Assembly: GCA_015478945.1 (NCBI GenBank)
Contig: JABUQX010007576.1
Location: 70,001 to 101,478 of the forward strand
Source of the DNA: Trachelipus rathkii
Lineage: Eukaryota; Arthropoda; Malacostraca; Isopoda; Trachelipodidae
DNA: 31,478 bases
Reading direction: 5' to 3'
In this document: positions 21,901-31,368 of the stretch, piece after piece
How positions within the stretch are numbered: position 1 is the stretch's first letter
Layout of the letters: each line of letters opens with the position of its first letter
Program-made: the position numbers and the translations under genes
Notes under the pieces: generated by a model
Database searches by the model: none
Told to the model about the DNA's origin: nothing
What the model saw: only the letters and a program-made list of their open reading frames with translations

Positions 21901-23030
21901 AGATAATTAATCTATCGCAACTCACTATTTATGTCATTCCATAACTCATTTAACTTTACAGTGTTAACTGTACTATTATTATTAAGACGATCTAATTGAT
22001 AATGACAATCAAACATGAAAAATATATCTCAATACAAGTTCAGCACTAAACCATGTTACTAATTGAGAAGCAAAAAGAAATATACCTCTTGCAAATAGTG
22101 GTCTCACTCGTATCACTAAGAAAGTCATGTAGCAAAGCTATCATATGCTGCAAACTCCCTTATTCAAGTTGGTGCAACTGACTCGAAATGAGTCTCGCTT
22201 AGTCATACGACATCGTGTCGCTTGTATCTATAGATTTCCTCTCTCACGATATTCTCACGTGAGCGATACCGCTTTTAGCTCATATACTTCTCGTCTTGGA
22301 CTTCACGCTCTGTCATCCTAAAATTGGTAAAATAATTATTAAGAGAGGTTCTCACAGAATAATATCACTAAAATATATTCTCAAATACGAGAGAATGGCG
22401 AGCAATTTGGATCCTACCATCTCATGGGAGAATTTGACTAGATCGCTTTAGAGGAGCTGTCCAAGCTATTATGGGAACTCTTTTTGTGGAAACAATTTTA
22501 CTTATGTCTTTGCTAAAATAACAAATACAAGACTATTACCTGGAGGACCAATTTTGATTCAACCCTTTCCCAAGTTTTTTACTAAAAACGATGGAAGAAT
22601 ATAAAATGCCCTACCATAGTCATTCAAAACCATTTCCATGTTTGACCTTGATAGGAATATTCGAATAGAGATAAGACTATCTCATAAAAAGAGTACGTCA
22701 CATCATATATATATTAACAGTTACAAAATTTCATTAATAGCTCATCCCCACAGAGATTGTGTATAGTTACATTATGATCAATCATAATATAAGTTCCTTC
22801 ATAGTTCAAGTAAACAATATAATTACAAACTAACAACCCACACAATATGGCTACAAATATTATAGCTATGTAGCAGATACTAGTCTGGAATGTAGTATGA
22901 ACTCACATGTTTTTGAGTGATGATAAAACTAAAAGCCAGTTAGAATGAACCACCTCTGCCGAGCGCATAGTGCTAATATGTGGTTGAGCAGCTCTGGTGC
23001 ATTACATAGCCAACCATATTTGGGTATATC
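21900..23030. other. Stretch without a recognised gene
   Basis: Several small perfect palindromes cluster at 22179-22262 (GACTC/GAGTC stem, CGACA/TGTCG stem, CTCACGTGAG). A short frame beginning MASNLDPTISWENLTRSL near 22394 stops after 18 codons. No exon is supported. Confidence 0.35.
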
Positions 23031-23671
23031 ATTAGACAATGTGGTTTACGTCACCTAGGACTAGTCTCTACTTAGCAAAAAACAAAGTCCATCTATTGAG
23101 TACAAGTTTAGGCAAACAGATGGAAAGCGAATGTTCAAATGGTTGTAGTGGACATCGACAAAGAATGCTGGAAAAAGCCACAAGGCGCACTCCTCATACG
23201 AGCTGCGCGCGAGAAACAAGCACTATGGATGGGTAGAGGACTCGTGCTTGGTGAAATCTGAGAAGCCAGCTGTTAAACCTCACGCTTACCAGCCTTTTTT
23301 ATTATGCTTTTATCTGTGAACGAGTCATGGTGTAAGCATGATCAAATAGTAAGAGACAAATGTAATAATGCTCGAGATTTACGTCATGTCATAACAGTTT
23401 GGTGTGAATTAGAAGCATGAGAGAGGTGTTGATCTAATGACATCGCACTGGATTGCACATATTTACATGAAAATTATGTTTAGCGTGTTTTATATATATT
23501 TTATTACTATAATAGATTTGTCTAGCATTGCATTATGTGTCGTTGCCATGATAGAATGCATGTGATTGTTATTTACCAGTTTTATCATAAATATTAACCA
23601 TAATGGTAATATGTAGAAAGAGGACGCACGAAACATTCCGTTGCATTTTTCTCTTTGCTTTCAAGGTATGA

Positions 23672-23986
23672 AGGTCATCAAACGTCAATGCAGTAAAAGA
23701 TACAATATTTGACAGTCCTGTAACTGAGCATAGCTGCAAGAAGAGTTATCGACATGCCACAACAGTCAATCCCCATCTGATATACACCGAAGGATCGGAG
23801 AGTGGTCTACTGTCCCATGTTTACCCGGAGAATAGCGAAGACCTAATGATAAACTTACCTAACTGTATGGGAAGGACCTTAGTTCCGCATGACTGCGTTA
23901 AATGCAACGATTGCACTCCCTGTTTGAAACCAAAGAAAGCATATGGCTATCATTTTTTATTAAAATACATAAGAAGTTTCAGTTAA
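23672..23986 (+). CDS. Candidate C-terminal exon with a Cys cluster
   Basis: Open for 104 codons from 23672 to TAA at 23984-23986, with no start codon at its 5' end. A pyrimidine-rich acceptor-like TTTTCTCTTTGCTTTCAAG ends at 23665, but an in-frame TGA at 23669-23671 separates it from the frame. A second AG at 23692-23693 enters the frame directly. The protein has ordinary composition (HSCKKSYRHATTVNPHLIYT, SHVYPENSEDLMINLPNC) and a tight cluster C-x9-C-x2-C-x2-C-x2-C (PNC..., HDCVKCNDCTPC) about 20-35 residues before the end. The Cys spacing suggests disulphides or metal binding, but I recognise no family. Base composition is above the local background, which supports coding origin. It may be the last exon of a gene whose other exons are not visible, or a decayed copy. 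Confidence 0.35.
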   Translation, partial: RSSNVNAVKDTIFDSPVTEHSCKKSYRHATTVNPHLIYTEGSESGLLSHVYPENSEDLMINLPNCMGRTLVPHDCVKCNDCTPCLKPKKAYGYHFLLKYIRSFS

Positions 23987-23999
23987 TTGCTGAATTTTT

Positions 24000-25470
24000 C
24001 CCCTAAAGTACTCTAGCCCGAAAAAAAAGTAGATTGTGAGTATGTAGGAAAGAATATAAGTGAAAATGGAAGGTAAATTTATTAGGTTAAAATTATTAAC
24101 TTCAGCGTCTTATTATAAGCATTTATTTAGATCATGTAGCATTCAAATAACAGGATACTGACTGAGCGTAATATATTAATTCTTTAAATACGAATACAAC
24201 ATAAATAAATTAGACCTTATATTTCAGACTCTAATAGATAAACCTTCGTTATGATAAGTAGTTATATTTTGTCACTAAAACCTTTCAATTATGAGATGTA
24301 AGTACTTGTAATTATTTTCTCATTTATCTCTACCCCAGGTTTAAAGTACTATTTCTTAAAAACCTTAGCATAATTTCCACACAAATACATCATCAAGAGA
24401 ATACATTTGATATCTACTTCATTCTCTTCATGTGAGTGTATATACTGATTCCAGCTGCTTAATTCTCTATAACAATTCGAAGATAAGTGATAGTACAGAC
24501 AAATATTATTCAATTTTATCCGATATTTCCCATAACCTTTCCCCCCTATCATATATATCGAATTGTCTTTATACGCGTGAGTGAGAGAGTCAAACCAATA
24601 TAGCAGAGATGCGCCTCGTATCGAATAGGCATATATGTCCATGAGATACGACTCAGTATGGATCTGACTTCTGTGGTATACATCTTTAACTCAAATATAA
24701 CTATCCAGTTTCAATACACTATTTTTTTTTAATTTTATCCTCTTTAGAATGATAGATGAGCATCCAAATATCTCAACTAGAATATTATGTGAGCAAGAGA
24801 CAAAGTATTTGATTTATCGGTGTAAATACATAGATTCACTCTTATGCCTCGCTTAAAAGTTTATTGTAGCCGAGGCGTTCACAGCTTAGATATACTTACC
24901 GTTATGCTGAGACTAGTCTACATTATACGTATAATTGCTTGATAGATAGTTGAGCACTTTTATATCTAGATCTCACTTTCATACGGATTCTTAGGTGTTC
25001 TACGTATTACCCTCAACTGCGAAGACGCTATTTTCGCGCGCGTGGTGACATGCCTCCTTGATGCCAAAACTAATGCCGTGCGTCCATTAAACGAGTTAGT
25101 TCACATCATTATCTCTTAACTTGTAACTCTCCAGATGTCTCAGATGAATACCCTCAGCATAAGATACTCAAAAGTACATTACTGGCGATGTAAAGTCGAT
25201 AAGCTATCATAATCCCTGGTAGCTATATATTACAAATAAGTTATAAACTTTACTAGCGGATTAGAAATCTATGACCTAATCTAGCGTCTTCGATGGTGAA
25301 CATGTCGCTAATCACCGTATCCATAAGAGTCCAAGAACTGAATAGACTCTTGTGTCAAGCTTCATGTTCACTCACCAGTATACTATATTTGACAATAATC
25401 ATCGGCATATATGATCACCAGGATTACTTATCTTTAAGTCATCAAACTGAAAATGAATAGTACATATAAA
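24000..25470. other. Stretch without a recognised gene
   Basis: AT-rich DNA. The 97-codon minus frame at 24349-24642 is Tyr/Ser/Ile-rich with no motif and no splice support, so it is left uncalled. Confidence 0.4.
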
Positions 25471-25479
25471 TAGTCGTTT

Positions 25480-26010
25480 CAAGCTGCGAGAAAGCCACAA
25501 TTTTCTCAATGAAAGAACGCATATCGCTTATTGCTCACAATCCTGACTTAAAAAAACCTTACAGTGATTCCACAGAAACCCCGTTCTTCTGTCCTATGTC
25601 ACAATGAATTTTTTTCTTATAATGAAATTACGGATGCATAATTCGATAATACGAATTGAATAGATCCAAGCAGAATAGCAGGAGGTCCTCAAAATACTCG
25701 CACTTGAGAACTTTCTAGGGAACAGTGAAATGAGGGGAAAAACTGGAAAAATTAGTAATACAGATTTTTACACATTTGTCTAGATGAAGACTGCGAGAAA
25801 ATGAGAGAAGGTCCAGTCTCCGAGGTGGGGGTAACCACTAAGAAAACGGTGAATCTAAAGAATATTCAAGCTCATCCAATTGAGGGTTTGAGCAAATAAC
25901 CTATTCAAGAAGGTTTCAATAGGTACCCTCTAATGAAAACGTGTTATAAGAAAAATTAACCTTCAGTATAGTTGATGCTACATGATCTAAAATAATGTGA
26001 ACTGACGTCC
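25480..26010 (+). repeat. Dispersed repeat family A, copy 2
   Basis: Matches the 28.0-kb copy at its left part (CGCTTATTGCTCACAATCC, CTGACTTA, GATTCCAC, ATGAAATTA, GATCCAAGCAGA) and the 26.4-kb copy at its right part (TTTTACACATTT, GAATATTCAAGCTCAT, then a 45-base identical stretch at 25952-25996). No frame is open through it. Confidence 0.75.
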
Positions 26011-26430
26011 GTTGTCACTCAATATTTCCTTCACTTTTCTATTTTCTATTCCTACACAAAATTTTATATTTCCAGAAATTCACTTTGAATTTAATTTATT
26101 CTTCTATCAGCCGATTTATCATTGGCTAACACTGGTCTGCATTTGAAATAAAAAAATTTTAATGTCAAGTTTTTTCAACAAATTTTATTGAAATCAACCC
26201 CGATGATCACGAAAATAATATTAGTTTCCAGCACACCCCTCGGGTGGGATGCACGGCCACGTAACCTCCGTTGCATCGAGGGTACATCCTAGGAAAGGTA
26301 TATACCAAATTTCATAGTTTTTTTATTTTTTAATTTTTTTTTATTTTTTATTTTTATAATATTGGTTATATTTTTATAAGATCACTAACTTTTTCTAATT
26401 CATGGCATTTCCGTATTGTTTATGGAATTG
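26010..26430. other. Spacer between repeat copies
   Basis: AT-rich sequence with a GC-richer patch at 26228-26295 containing a short CACCC/GGGTG hairpin. A T-rich TTTTTATTTTTT stretch follows at 26318-26360. No gene is seen. Confidence 0.35.
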
Positions 26431-27050
26431 GTAATACAATATTTATACATTTCTAGATTAAAAGAAACTCAGAGAAAATAGAAGGGTCATTCTCCGAGTG
26501 GAACACTAACAAGGGACAGTCCATAAACAATATTCAAGCTCATTTCCAATTGAAGGTTGAGCAAAATACCTTCAGGATGTTCTATGAAGTGAAATTTCGA
26601 GGTAATTTTTGTTTATTTGTATATGAAAATTAACCTTCAGTATAGTTGATGCTACATGATCTAAAATAATCTAAATAACCCTGAAGTAATGAGTTGGAAG
26701 CAAATGTAATTGCGAAATTCGCTGAAAATCCAACGTCTATTGCTAGTTTAGATTTAATATTAGTTACCACTCAGGACTCTTTACTCCCTAACCCCCATGA
26801 ATATTACTTACGTTTCTCAAAAAAAAATTTTTTTTGCTTACCTCGTTGCACAAAAAATTTAATTACAACTGTTGCAGACCTGTTATTTTATTTATTTTAT
26901 AACCAAAATAAATTTTTTATTCTATATTTTTTTAATAGCTTTGAAAAGGAAATTATGGAGAGTTTATTCACCAACATATATGTTGATACAGTTGAAACAA
27001 GGGAAAATCCACTCAAACTTTGCCTACGCCTGATGTTTCAGTGATATAAT
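26430..27050 (+). repeat. Dispersed repeat family A, copy 3 (with longest frame)
   Basis: Contains the left words TACATTTCTAG, CATTCTCCGAG and GAATATTCAAGCTCAT, then the 45-base stretch identical to copy 2 at 26626-26670, then a plus-strand frame (26694-27044, 116 codons, no ATG start). The frame reads IASLDLILVTTQDSLLPNP followed by Phe/Asn/Lys-rich sequence and NIYVDTVETRENPLKLCLR. Broken homologues of this frame occur at 16.3 kb (plus) and 21.6-21.9 kb (minus). It may be the coding part of an unknown mobile element, or an accident of one copy. Confidence 0.6.
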
Positions 27051-27096
27051 ACTAATATAAATATAATAATATGTATAGAGGTTCTATATATATAAT

Positions 27097-27134
27097 ATAT
27101 TATTAAATATATAGTATATATATATAAATTATAA

Positions 27135-27171
<37 letters not shown>
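27097..27171. repeat. (TA)n microsatellite
   Basis: Ends in an uninterrupted TA run of about 34 bases at 27136-27170, shortly before the first haspin exon. Confidence 0.9.
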
Positions 27172-27174
<3 letters not shown>

Positions 27175-27236
27175 TAAATCATCGTTTCTTCCTTTCGGGT
27201 TCCCTTAACGAAAGACCGAACTTCCCTTAAAATCAG

Positions 27237-27683
27237 TTATTCGTCTGCCTGGAATATGATTTTGATGGAGAGGACCTGGAAAGGTATGTCTTCAACAACA
27301 CCAGGCAGTATCACTCCATATGGCTTCAGGTATGTGTAAATATCTGTAATTTTTAACCGATACAAGCTAGATTTCTCCGATACCGATACACAAATATTAT
27401 CGATACCGATACTCAGACCATCCCTTATAGGAATTCATTTTCTTTCCCATTTACATTGTTAGGTAATTTAATATTTCACTAACTATATTAGTATTATTAA
27501 ATTTTTTTTCTCCTTAGGTTGCCTATGCTCTAAGTGTGGCCAAAGAAACTTACGAATATGAGCATAGGGACCTCCATTGGGGGAATGTCCTGCCTTCATT
27601 GGGGGAATGTCCTGGTGTTGAAGACACCCAAACCTGCAGTCGATTTTCCCTTAGGAAATAAGGACTATTCAGTAAAAACTTAT
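27237..27683 (+). pseudogene. haspin: Haspin-like protein kinase, two exons, frame broken in the catalytic loop
   Basis: Haspin phosphorylates Thr3 of histone H3 at mitotic centromeres. Exon 1 (27237-27329, 31 codons, after an AATCAG acceptor) reads LFVCLEYDFDGEDLERYVF and on to LQ, matching the segment with the conserved DLE of haspin. The donor CAG|GTATGTG is at 27330, and the 188-nt intron ends TTTTTTTTCTCCTTAG at 27517. Exon 2 starts at 27518 with VAYALSVAKETYEYEHRDLHWGNVL; EHRDLHWGNVL is the signature catalytic loop of haspin, with Trp and Gly as in the family. At 27597 a second copy of CATTGGGGGAATGTCCTG adds 22 bp and shifts the frame. The continuation LKTPKPAVDFPLGNKDYSVK lies in another frame and ends at a donor TAT|GTAAGC (27684). 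The segments with the ATP site and the IIDYT motif were not found in the window. Family identity is firm; whether the gene is dead, or the 22-bp repeat is an assembly error, is open. Confidence 0.88.
27575..27615 (+). repeat. 22-bp direct duplication in haspin exon 2
   Basis: CATTGGGGGAATGTCCTG at 27575-27592 recurs at 27597-27614. The repeated codons encode HWGNVL of the catalytic loop. A 22-bp gain is not a multiple of three. Confidence 0.92.
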
Positions 27684-27696
27684 GTAAGCATTTTCA

Positions 27697-27822
27697 TTTA
27701 TATATTTGAGAATAGGGACCTCCATTGGAGGAATGTCTGGTGTTGAAAACACCCCAAACCTGTAGTCGATTTTCGCTTAGGAAAAAAGGACTATTCAGTA
27801 AAAACTTATGTAAGCATTTTCA
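27697..27822 (+). pseudogene. Decayed tandem copy of haspin exon 2
   Basis: From about 27703 the sequence repeats exon 2 with a 148-bp offset: ATAGGGACCTCCATTGG, GGTGTTGAA, ACACC, GTCGATTTT, TTAGGAAA and the donor-flanking ACTTATGTAAGCATTTTCA all recur. The copy has EN instead of EH before RDLHW, R for G in HWGN, a lost base after AATGTC and stop codons, and it lacks the 22-bp insertion. No acceptor precedes it. It arose by local duplication from inside exon 2 to just past its donor and is non-functional as an exon. Confidence 0.85.
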
Positions 27823-28019
27823 AACCATAAACTTGGCTATTAACTAAAAAACAAATTCACATATTGCTTAAAACATTCACATAAACAAACACAAATAATT
27901 GGGTTGTTATATATTCAAAAATATTTGCATACTTTAAAAATTTAATTTACTTCAAACAACAACATTAAAAAAGCATCCAAAATAAATGCGTATTTTAACT
28001 TTATAAGTGCAGGAAAGTG

Positions 28020-28370
28020 CATTCGGGAACAACACAGTCCTGACAATAGATGAAAAGAACCAGGATAGCGCTTATTGCTCCACACAATCCCTGACTTAGA
28101 AATAGACCGTACACGTCGATTCCACTCAGACCAAGTCTCCTGTCCTTGCCACAATTGAATTTTCTTATCAATGAAATTAACAGAAGCAAAAATGTCCTTA
28201 ACACGATTGAATTAAGATCCAAGCAGACCATTCACATGCTTCCTCCAATGTACTCGCAGCTTGAGAACTTCTAGGAAGCATGATCATGGGGGAAAAACTG
28301 GAGAGCGCTGACCACGGATAATGCCTCTTGGGGAAACTGACTACGGAGACGGTGAAGGAAACTTAACGGA
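28020..28370 (+). repeat. Dispersed repeat family A, copy 4 (left part)
   Basis: Shares with 25500-25760 the words GCGCTTATTGCTC, CAATCC.TGACTTA, GATTCCAC, TGTCC, ATGAAATTA, GATCCAAGCAGA, CTTGAGAACTT and GGGGAAAAACTGG. The overlapping minus-strand frames at 27942-28231 are readings of this repeat; the matching region of copy 2 does not keep them open. Confidence 0.75.
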
Positions 28371-28436
28371 TACAGTAAAAAAAATGTTTGCAATAAATAT
28401 CCCCCGAACGTATGCACTGGTACCACCCCATACTAA

Positions 28437-28782
28437 ATATAATATATAATATTATTATCTTATATTATATATATTATAATATATCATTATATATTATAGT
28501 ATTATATATATACTATATAATACTAAGTTATATCTATATATTTTATTTCTATTTTTTTTCCAATTTTATTTTACACTTAATTTCATTTAAATTTAATTAA
28601 TATATATTCTTATTTATATTTATTTATTTTACCTATATATATTTATATCGACTTTATTATTATCATTATTATATATATGAATATAATATATATATTAATA
28701 TTATATTAAATATAATATACTATATATATACTATTATATATATATATATAATCTATATATATATATATATATATATTATATT
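28437..28782. repeat. A/T-only block with TA microsatellites
   Basis: Nearly free of G and C; dense TATATA runs at 28437-28530 and 28676-28782. The uninterrupted TA run near 28755-28775 lies directly at one edge of the SINE. Confidence 0.85.
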
Positions 28783-28796
28783 GTGCTTCTTTTTTA

Positions 28797-28982
28797 CCAG
28801 AGATAAACAACATCACTCACGCGCAGAGCCTAATCAAGGAGGAGGTGATACTCGTCTCGTCGAGCAGGACGGAGCCAAGCCAAGGAGAGAATATGCTCAC
28901 ATTCTCCCACGCCGACCAGTTGTCGAACCTGTACCCTCGCTTTGTTGCGCGAATGCCTCTAACACTGAGCTATCCGGGCGCT
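28797..28982 (-). mobile_element. tRNA-derived SINE
   Basis: On the minus strand the block starts CGCCCGGATAGCTCAGTG (tRNA 5' end like tRNA-Lys), with an A-box-like TAGCTCAGTGTTAGAGG at about 28972-28956 and a B-box-like GGTTCGACAAC at about 28929-28919, a spacing normal for the internal RNA polymerase III promoter. A tRNA-unrelated body of about 110 bp follows, with hairpin-forming GGAGAATGTGAGCATATTCTC and CTCGACGAGACGAG words. The 3' part runs into A-rich then TA-repeat sequence. The insert is far GC-richer than the TA-rich DNA on both sides. The T arm and acceptor 3' side do not pair well, so this is not a working tRNA gene. The 70-codon plus frame here is a shadow. Confidence 0.7.
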
Positions 28983-29019
28983 TTTGTATATAAATAAAAG
29001 AAATAATATTTAAAATGTA

Positions 29020-29038
29020 TAATATTAAATATTATATA

Positions 29039-29109
<71 letters not shown>

Positions 29110-29130
29110 ATAATATATATATATTATACA
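29020..29130. repeat. (TA)n microsatellite
   Basis: Long, nearly uninterrupted TA run on the other side of the SINE. Confidence 0.9.
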
Positions 29131-29688
29131 TAAATACATATACATAACTAAATACATAACTGAAAATACACAACATGTATATGCAAATATAAAATATCAC
29201 TACTATATATTGAATTACTATCACTATCACATCACTATCATTATCACTTCTATCACTACAGATTTATAACGATAAACAAACACTAATAACACCAATATTA
29301 AACAGATCACACATTTCATTAACAATAGTTTTATCACTAATAATTTATAATTTGATTACTATTACTTATTCTTTTCTATTACTAATTTTACTAATTATCA
29401 TCATTATTATGACCAAAAAATTGAGTCCAAGTTCACACAAAGGCTGGATGGAGAGTTCATCGTCATTATTGACAAATTATTAACACTATCACTTATTATA
29501 ACACTAGTTTTGTCACTACATTGTATTATATTACCATTATTAGATTAAAAGAAAATAAATGCCCAATCTCTAGCAACCACCCATGTATCGAGCATCCTCT
29601 TAGTTTGAAGGAATGAAATGAAGATTTCATGGAGTAGGCGTCATAACCATCACAGTTTACAAACTAAAATTCAATTCTATTTATTAAT
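29131..29688. other. AT-rich stretch, no gene recognised
   Basis: Contains many ATCACTATCAC-like and CTATTACTA-like words at 29200-29400 and a short frame RLDGEFIVIID near 29442-29474, which is not enough to call a further haspin exon. Confidence 0.4.
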
Positions 29689-29960
29689 ATATATTATACT
29701 ATATATTATATATATATATATTAATCATAATTAGTATAGTATATTATATATAAATAATATGGATATAATATATATATAATACTAATATTGTTGGTGCTTG
29801 GGTGGGTTATTTATTATATATAGTTCCAATAATATATTAAATATAATATATATATTATAGTATATAGATTATATAGATATATGGATAGAACACATTTTAT
29901 ATTTAATAAATATAAGTAATATATAGATATAACTATATATATAGTATATATATATTATAA
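29689..29960. repeat. TA-rich block
   Basis: TATATA runs interrupted by a G-rich GGTGCTTGGGTGGG island at about 29791-29806. Confidence 0.8.
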
Positions 29961-30112
29961 GGAACTTGAAACCTGGTGCTTGAGAATGTATTGCTTCGAA
30001 GATGAGAGAATTAAAAAGTTTTTGAAGGAATTTCTCATTGGCTTGAATAATAGGTTTTTTGAAGACTGAATGTAATACCCAAGATTAAATCGCAAAAAGA
30101 GAAGAGGTCAGT

Positions 30113-30180
30113 GGCTCTAACGCCCAGCGGGGACGAACGGGGGGGACTTCGTCCGGCTCGAGCCCCTTAATAGAATAAAA
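30113..30180 (+). repeat. GC-rich nested hairpin with A-rich tail
   Basis: GGACGAA (30131-30137) pairs with TTCGTCC (30148-30154); outside it GGCTC (30113-30117) can pair with GAGCC (30160-30164). GGCTCGAGCC (30155-30164) is also a self-palindrome resembling a B box (GGTTCGANTCC). An A-rich AATAAAAAGC...AAAAAAAAAG stretch follows to 30200. A truncated retroposon 3' end is possible but not shown. Confidence 0.55.
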
Positions 30181-30375
30181 AGCAATTATAAAAAAAAAGT
30201 ATTAACATATAGATAAATTAACATGATAAAAAGCAACTTGTGAACTCTTTTATCTTTACTATTGGTGTTCTTAGCTAACAGCGTCTATTCATGTATGCAC
30301 GAGCAGGTTCTGCTCATCATCGATGATATCACGCCAATATGTAGACGTTCCTTTTTTATAGGAGTAAGTGCTAGA

Positions 30376-30502
30376 TATATTATATTATTATATAGATTTA
30401 ACTAATATATATATATATATAGTATATATTATATATATAATATATATTAAATGAATATATATATACTATATTATACTTATATATATATATAGTATATAGT
30501 TA
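30376..30502. repeat. TA-rich microsatellite block
   Basis: Dense TATATA runs around 30407-30500. Confidence 0.85.
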
Positions 30503-30509
30503 ATGTGGT

Positions 30510-31365
30510 TATACAAGTAGTTTAGGAGGATTTAGAAACAAAATTGCATGTAAATTAAAACAACAGATATAGTAGTAGTGGCACTAATAATGATTTCTAT
30601 AATTTGTAAACAAAATATGTTATAAATTTAATGTCATTGCTTTCCCAACTTTGGATGAGACCAACATCAATTAGAAGGAAGTTACAATATAGTGTGAAGC
30701 TACAAAAGAGTAAATTCCTGTTCTTTTAAATAATTTAAATTAAAAAATAAAAATTTATATATTTTTAAAAATTATGCATTATAAATTGTTAGTTTGTTTC
30801 TATTCATTTGATGATAATGTCGGCTTTGCCTAGTATTTTTGAGTTTTACGTATCTCTTATAGTGGGGAACTTGATGCTGTTAAATTTTTTGAAGAACACG
30901 ATGTCATTCCAACGAAAAAATGTTAAAACATTTTTTGAGAAGTTTTACATTGAAACTAGTCGGTATGCTAAGCCAAAGTTTACTCTGTTACGTTTACCGT
31001 TCAGTATGACGCAAAGAACCTGCCGAATGCTCTAGTTACCACTGAAAACTATTTCCACGTTTATATTATGTTGGTGCCACAAGGATTAACCTCGATCAAA
31101 TTTTGCGAGATTAATTAATCTCAAAATGTCTCCTAATACCACGGTTGACTACAATAACTACCTACGAGAGAGAGGTTTTTATTCGCGGTTTTTTTTTTTT
31201 TCTTAAAGTATACGATTTTAGACGTCGTTCATAATTCGTATTATTGGTTATTTTGATTCTTTAACGTTTCGCGAAGAAAAGCGTGTAAGTAGAGAACTAT
31301 AAGTGCTACATTAAAACAAATTACGTTTAGAATCTGAAGAATATTGATTCTGAAAATATATTTTT
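30510..31365. other. AT-rich stretch with an unassigned short frame
   Basis: A plus frame at 30808-31035 (75 codons, starting MMIMSALPSI if its GTG/ATG region is used, with TFFEKFYIETSRYAKPKFTL inside) has ordinary residue usage but no motif, no splice support and no family I know. A poly-T run lies at 31190-31201. Confidence 0.3.
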
Positions 31366-31368
31366 CAG

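Noticed and set aside
27942..28231. Two overlapping minus frames (70 and 76 codons)
   Set aside because: They lie in repeat family A copy 4, and the matching region of copy 2 does not keep them open.
28965..28982. Functional tRNA-Lys gene on the minus strand
   Set aside because: Only the 5' part fits; the 3' acceptor strand and T arm do not pair as a tRNA and a long unrelated body follows.
28781..28993. 70-codon plus frame
   Set aside because: It is the antisense reading of the SINE body.
28970..29230. 86-codon minus frame, almost all Ile and Tyr
   Set aside because: Translation of a TA microsatellite.
29442..29474. RLDGEFIVIID as a possible next haspin exon (IIDYT region)
   Set aside because: Only IID matches; the expected residues after it are absent and there are no splice sites.
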